From NCBI GenBank assembly GCA_963854835.1, contig OY978529.1:39428055-39492054 (forward strand): a stretch of 64,000 nt of DNA. The letters are read 5' to 3'. The notes below the pieces were generated by a model, which searched no databases, was not told the origin of the DNA, and saw only the letters and a program-made list of their open reading frames with translations. Shown here piece after piece: positions 1 through 12,110 of the stretch; positions within the stretch are counted from its first letter, which is position 1; every line of letters begins with the position of its first letter. This stretch comes from Megamerina dolium (Eukaryota > Arthropoda > Insecta > Diptera > Megamerinidae). The translations under genes and the position numbers were made by a program.

Positions 1-1100
1 TATTTGTATCATGAAAACATAAGTATAATGGCACCTTCATATAAGTATATGTGTGAGCGGTATATATAACATATAAAGGCATAACTTCAAATTCAGCGTT
101 GTACTCGATGATGGTGCTGGTGCTGTTGTGTAATTCAGTGCAAATTTGTTTTGTTTTGATAAATTAGGCTTGTCAACTTTGGTTTACATTGCATTGCATA
201 GCGCCTAAAACTATGCTATGGAAAATTTACAAAATTACAAAATGCAAACAAACACATCAAAACTACAACATACTCACATATTCATGTAGTTGTGCATGCC
301 ACATCAACTACCTACTTACTTATCGTACTACTCCGTGTATATGGCGCCTACTCAATTTTCAACTCTGACAAAATTGCAAAAGTTTTTCATTATTCACTTT
401 GTGGTTGCATGAATAAGCGTGCAACAGACATAGTATAGTATACATACATACAGGCAAATCTATAGACAAGGAGACGAAGCAAATGATGTTATATGTATTA
501 TATACATAGACACACATACACATAGACACACATACACACACATATACACATTCATATGAAACAAGAACAAGTTGAGAAGATTGAAAAGGAAAGAAATGAA
601 GAGAGGAGGAAATTTTCGTGGTTTGCCTTTTGTGCACCTAAAAGTATACAATGTGCAAAATTTACCAACCTCAATAAGTAGGTAACTGCAGCAGCAGAAT
701 TACCACTAGCAGCAGCAGCAGTAGCAGCAACAACAATGAAAAAAAAAAATTATAGACAAATGACAGCATAAGGAAGGAAACGGAAATGTACGAAATTTTC
801 TTCAAAATTTGTTAGAAAAATACTCATATCTAGCGATTCGTATAGGAGTTGGGAGATCTCATCAATTCCAGTTTGCCAGATATAACTAGAAGTTTTAGGT
901 TAATATTGGCAAGGCAAGTGAGAAGAATTATTGTTCTTTGAATTTGGAATTATTTCAAAAATTCTTAGGGCTAATATTAGTTATAATAGTAATTATAACT
1001 ATTGGGTATGCATTGAGACAAGTATTGGATCCTGTGTGCCCGATGCCATTCATTTTTATATATTTTTAATAATAATTAAATTAATAATTTTAGTGTTAAT
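1..1100. other. AT-rich non-coding sequence, probably intron
   Basis: No credible exon is seen on either strand. The stretch holds CA-rich repeats (about 510-550) and an interrupted CAG/CAA tract (about 690-735). The next zinc-transporter exon opens with an acceptor and its upstream partner exon is not visible. This is therefore most simply intron of that gene, by inference. Confidence 0.5.
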
Positions 1101-2075
1101 TTAGTGCACATTTAAAACATATTTTGGTATGGGAGGTAGGAGTGATAATCATACGATTATGATAATTTTCACACATTTTATTTACACGATAAAAATAATT
1201 TCATACGGTTAATTTTAGTTTGAAAGTTGTATATTTTCGTGCGAAAAGTGTGAAAAAACACATTCAACAACATACTTTTGTATGAGAAGTAGGTGTGAAT
1301 TTCATCCAATTTTTTCAATTTTTATACTAGAACATTTACAAAATAGTGTAATTATTTGCACCAAGTTTCAGTTGAATAACTTTATTATTTCGTATGAAAA
1401 GTTAGAAAACATATATACTGAAGCTTACATTTGTATGGGAGATATGTGTGGTTTTTATCCGTTTCCGGTCATTTTTGAATACGTATATTATAGGTAATAA
1501 ATATGGTCTTATGAACCAAATTTCAGCTGAATTACTATATATTTTTGTGATTAAAGTGTACAAATACCATTTTTATAACATATTTTTGTATGGGAGATAT
1601 GAGTGGTTTTCAACCGATCACACTTGTTTTCTTATATATTCTTTCTACGGTAAGAATAGGTTTCTATACAAATTTTTAGTTTTTCACCTTTATATTTTCG
1701 TGGGGAAACTGTGAAAATACACATTTAACAACTAAATTTTATATGAGCGGTTGGAGTAGTTTTCATACGATTACGCCTATTTTCCAACACATCAATTTCA
1801 TGATCAAAATTGCTTTACATACTAAGTTCTACCAAGATAATGTAATATTTTCGCCCAAAAAGTGCGAAATCCTTAATTCTACGATCTATTTTTGCATGGC
1901 AGGTAGGCGTGGTTTTCATCCAATATATCCCATTCACAAATCTATATATTCATTGGTGAAAATAATCATATGTACCAATTTTTAACTCCATAGCTCTATA
2001 ATTTCGCCAGTTATTGTATTAAAAGATATACCGACAGGCAGAAAAATCGACTCAGATGATGATTCTGATCAATAA
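1100..2075 (+). repeat. 153-bp tandem repeat array 1
   Basis: About six degenerate monomers share the core TATGGGAGGTAGGCGTG, followed by TTTTCATCCGATT and a CGCCCATTTT-like end. The TATG anchor falls near 1128, 1281, 1434, 1589, 1742 and 1895, a strikingly constant 153-155 bp spacing. The end near 2025-2075 carries a GACAGGCAG block followed by AATCGACTCAGATGATGATT. A similar block is seen beside the arrays at 38.5 and 60.4 kb. Peptides such as FCMGGR read from these arrays come from the repeat and are not genes. Confidence 0.85.
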
Positions 2076-3517
2076 TATCCATATATATATATTTTCCATA
2101 AATGTCATCTCTATTAATGAGTGTTATAAATAAAAATGCTTACAAATTTTTCTTATCTCAAAATTGATTAATAGATCTGGGCTTAAGAGTCCTCTAGCTA
2201 ATAAATGATGAAAATTCTATAATAATTACAAAAATTTATATAAGCAGTTTTGAGGTCAAGGCGATTTGTTTTCATTTTTTAAATATTTCTCACAGTTTGT
2301 TTTTCAAAGTTGCTGTTTCTTTAAATACGAAATTTGTAGAAATATGAAGTTTTAATTTTTCGAAGGATTAAATTTATTTTTTCTCCTAAATAATTGCATT
2401 CACCTTAATATACATATAAATATGCTATACTTGTATTTTTGGCATCATCACTTGATGTGAACAAATCACTAGAGAAATTATACCAAATGTATTACGTAAG
2501 TATTTGTGCTGCCATCAAAATGCAGGCAATAAAATAAAAAATAAAATAACAATTTTTTTTCTACTCCTTTTAATATACCTACATATGTTTGTACTTAATA
2601 AAATAAATGCACTGACATACACTTTGTACCTACTAACGTATTACCTTATATAGAGTCACAACAGTTCATAATATGAGAATTGTGAACACAATACAGATCA
2701 GCAGACATCGTGCTGTTCACGCATCGTATTGTGTATTGCCGAAAAAAGCAAAAATAAAAGAACACCAATCTCATTTTCATAAAATATTCATAGTCAAAGG
2801 ATTCAAAGGAAAATGAAAAAAAAAAACAGTTTTATTCTTCATCGTCTTCTATACATTTTTCTTTTGCATTTCCATATTATTTACTATTTTTTGTTATGTT
2901 CTTTTTTTTATGATAATTTTTTATTCATTTCTATTCATTTTTTGTATTGCTTTTGTTTGAGAGTTATCATCGTTGGAATATAGAAAATAAGAATTTACAA
3001 ATTGCGAGTTGTTTTGCTGCGCCTAAAAGTATGCGCAAAATATTTGCAAAACTTTATTCATATACACGCATGATGTATGCATAAGAATGGAAATAAGAAG
3101 TTGAAATAAATGTAAAAAAAAGGAAAATATGTTGCGGATTTTTGGCATTTTTCTTTGACACATACGAATGTGTACTTCCTTACTCGTAGTAGTATGCTCA
3201 TAAATATGTTATGATAAACGATAATGCAAGGGTAAAGGTCTCAAATGAGCAAGAAATTGAAAATAAGCATTATAATGTACTACTTGTTATAATATACAAA
3301 CCATGTGTTTAGGTTTTTTTTTTTAGAGTGAGAGTGATTTTTCCCCCCGTACCCTCATGTGGTTTAAAAGAATTTTAAATTTGAAACATGCACAATTTTT
3401 TCCAGAATTTCATCTTACTAATTTTATTCATATTATTAATATCTACCATGAAATAATATCTTTCCTACTATTTATTTCATTTCTAATTCATTTGATTGTA
3501 CTCTCTTTTCTTTACAG
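2076..3517. other. Non-coding, probably intron
   Basis: AT-rich sequence with A and T runs. I see no exon, RNA gene or TE signature. The last part (3480-3517) is the pyrimidine-rich tract and AG acceptor of the first visible zinc-transporter exon. Confidence 0.5.
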
Positions 3518-3697
3518 CATGTCCTTTGGTTGGTATCGTGCTGAAGTCATTGGCGCCTTGGCTTCGGTCGTTATGATCTGGTTCATTACAGCAATTCTAG
3601 TTTGGTTGGCTATACAACGAATAATTAATAAAGATTTTGAAGTTGATGCTAAGATCATGTTAATAACATCGGGCTTGGCAATTCTAGTCAATTTAAT
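3518..3697 (+). CDS. ZnT35C: Zinc transporter (CDF/SLC30, ZnT2/3/8 group), first visible exon
   Basis: This internal exon encodes membrane segments 3 and most of 4 of a cation-diffusion-facilitator zinc transporter, a Zn2+/H+ antiporter of vesicle membranes. The acceptor is TTTACAG before 3518 and the donor is GTAAGT at 3698. The first base completes a codon from an upstream exon, and the exon ends in phase 2. The peptide begins MSFGWYRAEVIGAL, the classic signature before segment 3 in ZnT2/3/8-type proteins. It then reads IWFITAILVWLAIQRII (segment 3) and IMLITSGLAILVNL (segment 4). Segments 1-2, with the first Zn-binding His/Asp pair, must lie upstream of the window. The family call is secure. 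The exact paralogue is my best guess, because Drosophila has several ZnTs in this subgroup. Confidence 0.88.
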
Positions 3698-3727
3698 GTA
3701 AGTAACAATTGCACATTTCTATTGATA

Positions 3728-3756
3728 CAGAGAGAGCGAGAGAGAGGGAGAGAGAC
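3728..3756. repeat. GA microsatellite
   Basis: Short, slightly interrupted GA-rich tract (AGAGAGAGCGAGAGAGAGGG) about 30 bp inside the intron. No function is inferred. Confidence 0.8.
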
Positions 3757-3949
3757 AATAACAAGAGAAATGTAATATGTTTTGATATAATCTCCATAAG
3801 AATTAAATTCAAATTAGCATTAGTATGAGCAATTTTGCTAATGCTTTCTTTGCTCTATTTAACAACTACCTCAGAGTTGTATAAGAATGCATTCAATTGA
3901 GGGTATATACTCATTTAGGGAATGCAAATATTATTTAAAATCAAATTTC

Positions 3950-5080
3950 AGTTAATTGCAATTGAGATAAAGTGATTTCAAATTTAAATTCACTCCAAAT
4001 GAGTTCACAACATCAACTGAAGTTTTTTGGAGACATCTTATTGCATATTTATTTAATAAGGTCTCTTTCTTTAGGTGTATTAAAATGACTTTAAGTTACT
4101 TTAAGTGAGTAACTTTTAATTGATTTTAACATTAAGTAACTTGAACCATATCCACTATATTTCATCGTTATTCAAGTAAAAATAACTGAGTTCAAATTTC
4201 GATTGACTTAAAGTTTGCACAAATCACTCTAATTGATTTCATGTGACTTAAAGTGTGGTGAAATTATTTGATGTGATTTTTCGTGACTCTATGTCATTCC
4301 AATTGTATTGAAATTTTAATTGCTTTTAAGTGACATCATGCTATTTCGAGTGACTTCAAGTATGTTCAAGTGACTTCAGATGATTTCAATTTATTTGCAG
4401 TCACCTGAGGTCACCGTCTCCAAATATATTCAAAAATTACTTTTGACTTAATATGGTTATAATTGATTATAATTGATTTTAAATTTCAATTGACATATTT
4501 AAATTGCATGAAGTGATTTTCTGTAACCCGAATTTCAATTGATTTCAATTGATTTCATATAAATTCAAGTGACTCGAAGTGACTCCAAATTTCAAATTAT
4601 TTGCAGCGATCTGATGAGAATTCAAATGACTTGAAGCAGCTTCAAGTGACTTTAAAAAAAATTCAACTGAGCAAAAGTAACTTCAAATTTCTTAAAATGA
4701 ATGAAGATGGCTTGAAGTAATGTCAAGCGACATAAATGACTTAAAGTGACTTAAGGCGATCTTAATTAATATTAAATATATTATGACTCCAAAAAAATAT
4801 TCAAGTTAGTTTGTGTGGCTTCAAATAACTACAATCGAATCAATTGATCTCATTTATGAATCAAGTGATCGGAATATATTTCTCGTGACTTAAAGTGTGT
4901 CGTAAGTGATTTCTTGTGACTTCAAGTCAATTCAGTTGACATTAAATTTACATTTAATTTAATAAACTTCAAGTGGCATCAATTGATATCAAATTTTAAC
5001 CACTGTAACCTTAAGTGTCACGAAATTTATCCAAGTGACTTCAAGTGATGCCAAAGCAGTCGTGAGAATGAAAATGAACT
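3950..5080 (+). repeat. Degenerate minisatellite, AAGTGACTTCA-like unit
   Basis: About 1.1 kb is dominated by variants of AAGTGACTT, CAAGTGACTTCA and AATTGATTTCA. They recur at short irregular intervals of roughly 10-20 bp. No open frame runs through it and no TE domain is present. The units are diverged, which suggests an old expansion. Confidence 0.75.
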
Positions 5081-6480
5081 GAATGCATATTCTACAGCTC
5101 TGCTATTCGTACATATATTAGTTATTTGCCTTATAACTTGGTTCGTTATTTTGGTTGACAATTAAATTTATTACAAATGACAGTGAACGCTCGTATACTA
5201 TTGCAAGTTGTTTAAAATGTATAAATATGTTTTTTTTTCGCCTTATATTTCTATTCATTCACATTGTTTGATAGATTTTTATTTTTACTGGCAAACAACG
5301 TGACTCTATACCATGTACGAGTACATATGTACGTGTTTCTTTCACTATGCTAGCTGATGCTGTTTGCATTTAATGTTGATATTAGTTTAGGCAAACGGCC
5401 AATAGCAATTTGTTGTTGGGATTTTATATTGTGCTGGTGACGTTTCTTACTTGATGCACATGAACATATTCTTTGTGTCTCAAAGTAGACTCAATATGAA
5501 TGCAGAAAAAATTGTAAGTAATTCTAATCCAAAATAGAGGTAATCTAAAGCATAAACATTAGCTGCCATGTGCAAATTACAATTTTTCTAATGAGCATTT
5601 GGCAACATGTGTATATGAAGGTAGGTAAAAGAAATCGCAACTAACGAACACAAAAACAAAAAAAAAAAAAAAATCATCTAACATGAGCATGACAAACAAT
5701 AAGCCGCAGAATGACAACGAAACGGAAATGGTATCATCAACAGCATATACAATACAATACGAATGTTTCCGTTTCCGGTTTTTATTTATAAGTACATATT
5801 ATTTTCTTTCTATCTTAATTTTTGTTTCTTTAGAATTTTTTTGTTTCGATTGCTAAATTTGTGCTTTTTATTTACGCTTTGTTCTCTTGCAGCTCCTTTT
5901 TCCCATTTTTATTTTCCTTGCATAGTATTTTGGCGCATAAAATTGCCTTTATTCAGTATTTGTCACTAGAAATGTTTGTTTACGTGAAAAAATTACAAAT
6001 TCTGAGAGCAACTTAAGATGATATAAAATTTTTAGTGGCAAAAATTCAACAAAAATTTCATATTTGCGAGTGTAATAAAGATTTTTTAAACTGTTTTTCA
6101 ATTGAAAATATCTGATGCAAGCAATATTTGTGTAATATTAATATTCACACTTTTATTATTTGCCAAAATACGTGTTGATTTTTTTAAAATAGTGTTCATT
6201 GGCTCCATTTTAGTTGTGGAATAGCCGACTAGCCGATTTTTGATAGCATCGTCGTTTCCCTTTATTCGAATGACCAAGATAAATATTTATTGCACCTGAA
6301 ACCCAACTAAATCTTAGATTTTTACTCTCAGCTTAAATGGATTGTTTTCTATTTTAAAAAAACAGTACCTTATTTTGGAAGTTGAATTATTTATTAAATT
6401 TAAGAAAGGTATGAAAAAACGAACTTTTTAATAGGCTTTTAGGCACAATATGTTTTTAGTTAATCACTTTTTAGAGGAGT
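5081..6480. other. Intronic sequence, nothing recognised
   Basis: AT-rich with homopolymer runs (for example A15 near 5660). No exon or TE signature is recognised. Confidence 0.5.
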
Positions 6481-8065
6481 TCCCTAACAAATTTGAATAT
6501 TTTCAGGGGATAACTATGTTTAGCGCGAATATAGGGGAGCAGAAAGGAAGTACGTATTAAAACCTTCTAGAGCCAGAGGCGCTCTTGGGATCCAATCCGA
6601 TGAAAACATAAATTTTGTAGGAATCCATAGGGCCGGTTTTACATAGTGCCCTTCTGTAGGTGATTTCTGGGCAAATAGGAATAGGGATTTTCAGGAGCTT
6701 TGTGTTAAACATTTTTTGGAGCCACTTTAGTGGTTCAAGTTAGGGGGGAAGTATGTTCCGAAAAAAATGGGCAAAGCGAAAATGAATGTGCGTTGGTGAT
6801 ATATTTAGTTTTTGTAGGGATACCCTAGGTTCGCCTTCTGATCTGTAGGTCGTGGTTCAATCCCCGGCTGATGCATAACAAATTTAATATCGATAAGATT
6901 TTTCTTTCGAATGGTACCCACCTGTCGGCAAGCAATTGGCAATTCTTCCGACAGTAACAACTTGCCATGAAAAAGCTTCTAAAAGAACTCTGTGATAAAG
7001 CTTAGAAAAAGTGATGTCACAAGTGTTCTGCCGTTCGGAACCGGCTAAAATAAGTAGGTCCCTTCTAATACTGTCCAAATTTAAGACGCACAACCGTAAT
7101 GGAAGGGAAGCTCGGCTAATGAGCCCTTTGGGGCTTTAAGTGCCACATATCTATTTTTTTTTTTAGGGGTACCCTAGGATCCAAATTTATAAACAAAGGC
7201 CATTTTTCTAGTCGAACCACTCTAAGGGCCAAAGAGAAGGGATATGTATGTTTCGAAAAATTGTTGTGAGGGAAACATGAATCGGGGCCGGTCCTAAATC
7301 GTATTCTTCTACAGGCGATTTCTGGCTAGCTGTATGGGTATTTGTCGAATTTCATGTATTTTGAGTTTCAATTTGTATCGGCGCCCCTATAGGGAATGGT
7401 GATATGGTGATAGGGTAAATATGTTAAAAAATATATAAAAAATATATAAAAATATATAATAAGAATTAATGGGGTTTGGTTAAATATTCAATCCCTGGAA
7501 AGGCTGGAGGTTGCTTGTATGTTCAATTCGTGTGGAGGTTACTTGAGAGCGGTGAGATCCAATTTTTATATAACATTCTCAAGTTTTTTAGAGGAATCCT
7601 CCTAAGCGGGTGAAAATAAGGTGTAAGCAGGCTCTGAACAATTTTTGCGGGAACAAAATTAATAGGAATATATCATACTTCATATCCTATTGCAGGCTAT
7701 TTGTGGAAAGCTATGCGATGAGTTATTGGTTTTCGGTAAAAACTTATTCATAGATATACTCGAAAATATGTTGAAAGAAAATTTTTAATGCGATTTGTGA
7801 ACTTAGAAAGCCCAAATCTATTAAAACGTGGTCGCATCTGTGGGTCATTTTGTGCGCCGACTAGTGAAATCGTATAAGATGTGATACAAAACCGTATATC
7901 AGAAAAAGTAATATATATTTGATCTTGGTTAGATTCATGACGGCCATGAGGGCGCTTAGCTCAAAATTCTATATGGTTTATAGAATGAGATTAGGCACTG
8001 TTGAAAGGCACATTGAGATGGGATTATTCTGGAGCCTTTAGAGGAATCCCCAATTCAAACCAAAC
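6480..8065 (+). repeat. Degenerate tandem repeat family with GGGGCCGG core
   Basis: Related blocks recur: GGGCCGGTTTTACATAGTG (about 6630), GGGGCCGGTCCTAAATCG (about 7284) and a more diverged copy near 7660-7700. Each is followed by CTTCTRYAGGYGATTTCTGG-like sequence. With the inserted SINE (6830-7164) removed, the spacing is roughly 320-400 bp. There is no coding potential, so this looks like an old tandem or non-autonomous repeat. Confidence 0.6.
6830..7164 (+). mobile_element. 5'-truncated tRNA-derived SINE with 14-bp target duplication
   Basis: The element starts in the anticodon/T-arm part of a tRNA-like head. A Pol III box B (GGTTCAATCC) is present and box A is lost. The body matches the copy at about 17.9 kb: a GGCAAGCAATTGGCAATTCT-like block, GTGATGTCACAA, AAGTAGGTCCCTTCTAAT and GAAGCTCGG. 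It ends GCCACATATC followed by a T11 run. The flanks AGGGATACCCTAGG (6816-6829) and AGGGGTACCCTAGG (7165-7178) differ at one base. They read as a target-site duplication and fix the boundaries. Confidence 0.85.
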
Positions 8066-8289
8066 ACCTTTTATGTGTGTATAAAAGTCCAAAGCTTATA
8101 AAATATTAAAATTTATTACAAGGAGTTGCAAATTAGTTAAAAGGTCACTCTCTCCATTTTATTCATTTCATCTTTGTACAACTCTTTTTAATATTTCCTT
8201 CATAATCTAATAAGTATAATCATATTTGTTTAACTTTCTCATTTATTTGATTTTCTAAATTGTTTGAATTTATTGCTCCATTTACCATT

Positions 8290-8294
8290 AAAAA

Positions 8295-8389
<95 letters not shown>
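8290..8389. repeat. Poly-A then (AT)n microsatellite
   Basis: An A-run of about 14 is followed by about 85 bp of nearly pure AT dinucleotides with one AC interruption. It produces spurious Ile/Tyr repeat ORFs on both strands. Confidence 0.95.
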
Positions 8390-8391
<2 letters not shown>

Positions 8392-9079
8392 TGTTTCATG
8401 CTACATGCACTAACTTTCAAAGTACTCATATGCATAACAGTTTGATGACATTTCATATTTCTACAAATTTCTTTTATTTCTTTCTTGCTTGCGCTGAATA
8501 TTTTTAAAGAAGAAAATAAAAAAAATCATAAACTTGTCATAAAACTTGTTCTAAACGTGCGTTCGCATATATGAGAAACTAATAAAAAATCATAGAAGCA
8601 TATAAATTCGTAAGGGAATTCGTCATGTGTATGTGAATATGAAAGTGAATTTCTTCGACATGTCATACATATGAGTATAGAACAACAACAACAACAACAA
8701 CAACAGCAATTAGAACAATAATAATAACAACGGTAATAACGACAGCATTAATAACGAGGATAGTAAAAAAAAAAGTCAAAAATAAAATTCCAAAAGTTGG
8801 GTTGGAGAAGTGAGAAGTCAATGGAAAGCATCTAAATTGGCAATCATAACTTCAGGGAGAGGTAGAGAGAGAGAGAGAGAGGGTGAGAGTGAGAGAAATA
8901 AATGACAAATGAACGTAGAATCGTTAATAGTCATAATATTTTGATGTCGTTTCTGTTTTTTTTTTGTTTTTTTGAAGACATGATACAACATCATATGCGA
9001 GCACAATGTTCCTCATTCCAGAAATATTACATACATATGTATACGTATAAGTATACATAGTTTCAGTATTATATAAATA
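8390..9079. other. Intronic sequence with microsatellites
   Basis: Contains (CAA)n at about 8682-8706 and a GA tract at about 8863-8900. Nothing else is recognised. Confidence 0.5.
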
Positions 9080-9405
9080 AAGGGTATTTTATTTAGACTG
9101 TCCATCAAATTTATTATCTCACTGAAATTTGAGCTCATAAATAATTAAAAAATATTAAATTTTAAAAAATATTCAAAAATTGTAAATGACACATGAAGTG
9201 TACATTCTTTTGTAATAGAACTGCATTTAAAAATTTTTTAATTTCTTCAAATTTGTAACATCATGCGCCCAATAAATAACATTTCCGTTTTTGGATCACT
9301 TTTGTTTTAACATTTCAAAAATGTGATCAGAAAGCTACGAATAACATGATTTGAGTTTGCCAAATCCGTAGTCAAAAAATGTTACAGTCCAAAAAGAGTA
9401 CCCTT
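9080..9405. mobile_element. MITE-like element with TA target duplication
   Basis: Imperfect terminal inverted repeats of about 22 bp run AAGGGTATTTTATTTAGACT at the left and AAGGGTACTCTTTTTGGACT as the reverse complement of the right end. TA is present on both sides (9078-9079 and 9406-9407). At 326 bp with no ORF, this fits a non-autonomous Tc1/mariner-type element. The parent is unknown. Confidence 0.7.
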
Positions 9406-10720
9406 TATGTTTATATAGGTGTACAAAACGTTGTGCTATAAAAAAAAAAACAGTCTAGAATTGCACACAAACTTATACTCTGTTGTAAAATGTGTGATTT
9501 GACGTTATGCTTACGATAACACATTCACACACACACACACATACTACTCGTTATCAAGTGAAATGGAATCTACGTACAATAGCAAGAAAAATCTTCCTTG
9601 TGTGAAATACATTTTCATCACTCTAATTGCTCATGTCGTTTGCGACGTAATGGTTTTCATACTTTCTACTCTTATGTTTGGATAAATTTACGATTGCGTT
9701 ATAAATGTGTGCGTGCATCATACATACATGTATACATGTGAATTGTATATATGTAAGTATACAGGTTTTTTTTTTGTATGAGAGTACTTCACCGAATTAG
9801 GGAAGCATAGCAAAATCGTTTTTCACATTAAAGCTTCTCATGTTGATCCACAGTACTCAAATGGGGGGTGGGGGGAAACTGCAGTGTTCAAAAGATAGCA
9901 AGAGTGATGATAAATATACGATATATATGTATACAAGTATACTTGTATGTGATAAGATAAGATATCAAACTAAACGAAGCATATCTTCCTTTTGGTTACA
10001 CATATCATCATATCATCTCTTGCTACTTCTGCTCCGCTTCTTACTATTTCTTGTTTGCGATATTTTTCCTCAATATGTTGAGGTCATGTCAAAATACATA
10101 TCTCAGGGGGGATATTTAGGAAAAGCTGATATAACTTTTTCTATCGAATTAATATTTCAAAAACACAAAATAATAAAATAAAAAGAAAACAACTATAAAT
10201 AATAATAATAAAAGAAAAATAGTTTTTCTTTGTTCTTTGTTTTACAAATAAAATTCATATCGATAGTTCTTGTAGACTATTTTCCTCAATTCTTCGCATT
10301 GTGAATTTATTTATTTATTAACATTTTCTTTTTCTGTTGGATATTGTGGCAATTGTGGCAAGCTTCAGGGTAATTTTATTTAATTATGTTAAATCGACTT
10401 AAATTCAATTATTATCGTTTTCACTTATGGGGGAAATATATTCTGCAAATATTTCAAATATTTCAAAGTTTGCATTTAGAAAAAAAAAAAATAAAAAATA
10501 GACAGAATTACTGAAAATAATCTTTGCAAAATTCTTTGTGTTTTCTTTAAAGTCGTAGTTTTTTAAAAAGACAAACTTAAAATAATAACTAATAATAAAT
10601 ATAAAAAAAAAATATTTTTTCGAACATATGTTTTTAGGTTTCTCGCAAGTAAAAATATATAATGCAAGCTAAAGTGTGGTATTTAAGGTTATTATTACCA
10701 ATACTAATAACATTTCAAGC
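9406..10720. other. Intronic sequence, nothing recognised
   Basis: AT-rich with A and T runs and short CA repeats. The open frame at 9840-10181 has no recognisable domain. Confidence 0.5.
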
Positions 10721-12110
10721 ATTAGGGTAATCAAATGAAAGCATCACTTACTTCCCATAAAAAAACATAGTTTCGAACATATGTTTTTTAGATTTTACCC
10801 ATCAGAATATAAAGACTAAAATACATTAGACATTATTTTTTTGAGCACAGAATAGATATATTTGATAATGAATGACATTGGTAGTAAAACACGTCTTTCT
10901 ACCATACAAAAGTATGTTTTCGAATATGTATATTCAAAATTAATATACGAAAATAAAAAAGTTAGATTAATGAAACTCAGTAACGCCAATGAATAATATA
11001 TTTGGAAGATGGACGTAATCGGATTAAAATCACTCACACTTCCCATACAAAAACATATTTTCGAACATGTATTTATTAAATTTGCGCCGTTAAATAGGAA
11101 ACTATCTTATTGAAATTCTGTAACTAAGATTTTTGATACGAAGGAATTGTATATTTTAAGAATGGTAGAAATTGGTTGAAAACTACGTATGCTTTCCATA
11201 TAAAAGCATATTTTCGAAAGTGTGTTTTTTGAGTTTGTGACCTCCAATATAATTCGATTAAGCCGAAACTCAATATCTAAGATTTCTATCACCTCAGAAT
11301 AATATATTTTGACGATGGAAGTAATAGGATGAATATCACGCATGTTACCCATATAAAAGTCTATTTTCGAACATGCATTTTATGCATTTGATCTCTCAAA
11401 TATAAAGTAATCGAGTTGATACTTGGTACATAAAATTATTACTACTAGAGAAAAATAAAATATTTGCAAATAAATCTTGTCTAGTGAAAAAAATGCCTAT
11501 TCCCATATAAAAGTATGGTTTCGAACATATATTTTGACATAGTGTGCATGTAAATATAAAACTAGCAAATTGAAAATACCAAATTTAGTGTCATATTTTG
11601 TATGTAATAAATATGTTCAAGAATAATCATAATCGGATGAGCATTACGCCTACATCCCATACAAAAGCATATTTTCGAACATATGTTTTTATTATTTTCG
11701 CGCGACAATACAAAGTTGGTGAGCTGAAACTCAACAACAAATGAATTATTGGGTGCATTAATAACCGGCCCTTCATGTTACATGGCGCCAGATTTGTTCC
11801 TATCTGTGTGGAACACCCTTAATGGAATACGCTTCACTTTAGTCACCGGAATCAAGAATTTGCTCGATTCATTTTTGGCCGTCAAGACGGCGAATGTCTT
11901 TTGGAATGGAATCCATAAATTGCCAGAAAGATGGGGAAATGTTATAGTTTCTGATGGGCAATACTTTGAATGACATGTTTTTTCCAGAATTCTGTACTAA
12001 AAGAGGCCGGTTACTAATTCACAAACCCAATGGTTTAAGACTTTGTTGAAATTGATAAAATGAACGCCGACATGCCATACAAAAGTATGATTTCGAATGC
12101 ATGTTGTCAT
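10720..12110 (-). repeat. 153-bp tandem repeat array 2 (inverted relative to array 1)
   Basis: The reverse-complement core CCCATACAAAAGYATR recurs near 10755, 10896, 11043, 11198, 11350, 11503 and 11659. Another copy follows near 12076, after a 282-bp mariner derivative inserted at 11749-12030. Spacings are about 147-156 bp. Between cores lie the family's CGAACATATGTTTT, GCGCGA.AATATAAAG and GAGCTGAAACT blocks. Confidence 0.85.
11749..12030 (+). mobile_element. Internally deleted mariner (transposase 3' end between two TIRs)
   Basis: The left end reads TTGGGTGCATTAATAACCGG and the reverse complement of the right end reads TTGGGTTTGTGAATTAGTAA then CCGG. TA precedes the left end; the right flank is TG, perhaps a decayed TA. 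About 12 codons after the left end, the frame enters the C-terminal part of a mariner transposase. It shows LFLSVWNTLNG, IKNLLDSFLAVK and GIHKLPERWGNVIVSDGQYF before a stop at 11973. The LPERW...DGQYF ending is typical of mariner transposases. Everything from the N-terminus to near the third catalytic Asp is missing, so the copy is non-autonomous. It interrupts a 153-bp array. Confidence 0.8.

Noticed and set aside
1100..2010. CRISPR-like regular repeat spacing
   Set aside because: The whole 153-bp unit is related, not short repeats with unique spacers, and the genome is clearly eukaryotic.
3357..3517. Start of the zinc transporter at the ATG near 3357
   Set aside because: The frame upstream of 3518 is intronic: it lacks family similarity, and a pyrimidine tract with CAG acceptor precedes MSFGWYRAEV, which lies mid-protein in this family.
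8220..8456. ORFs on both strands rich in Ile/Tyr
   Set aside because: Produced by the (AT)n microsatellite.
9840..10181. 113-codon open frame
   Set aside because: No recognisable domain and no neighbouring exon structure. AT-rich DNA of this length commonly has such frames.
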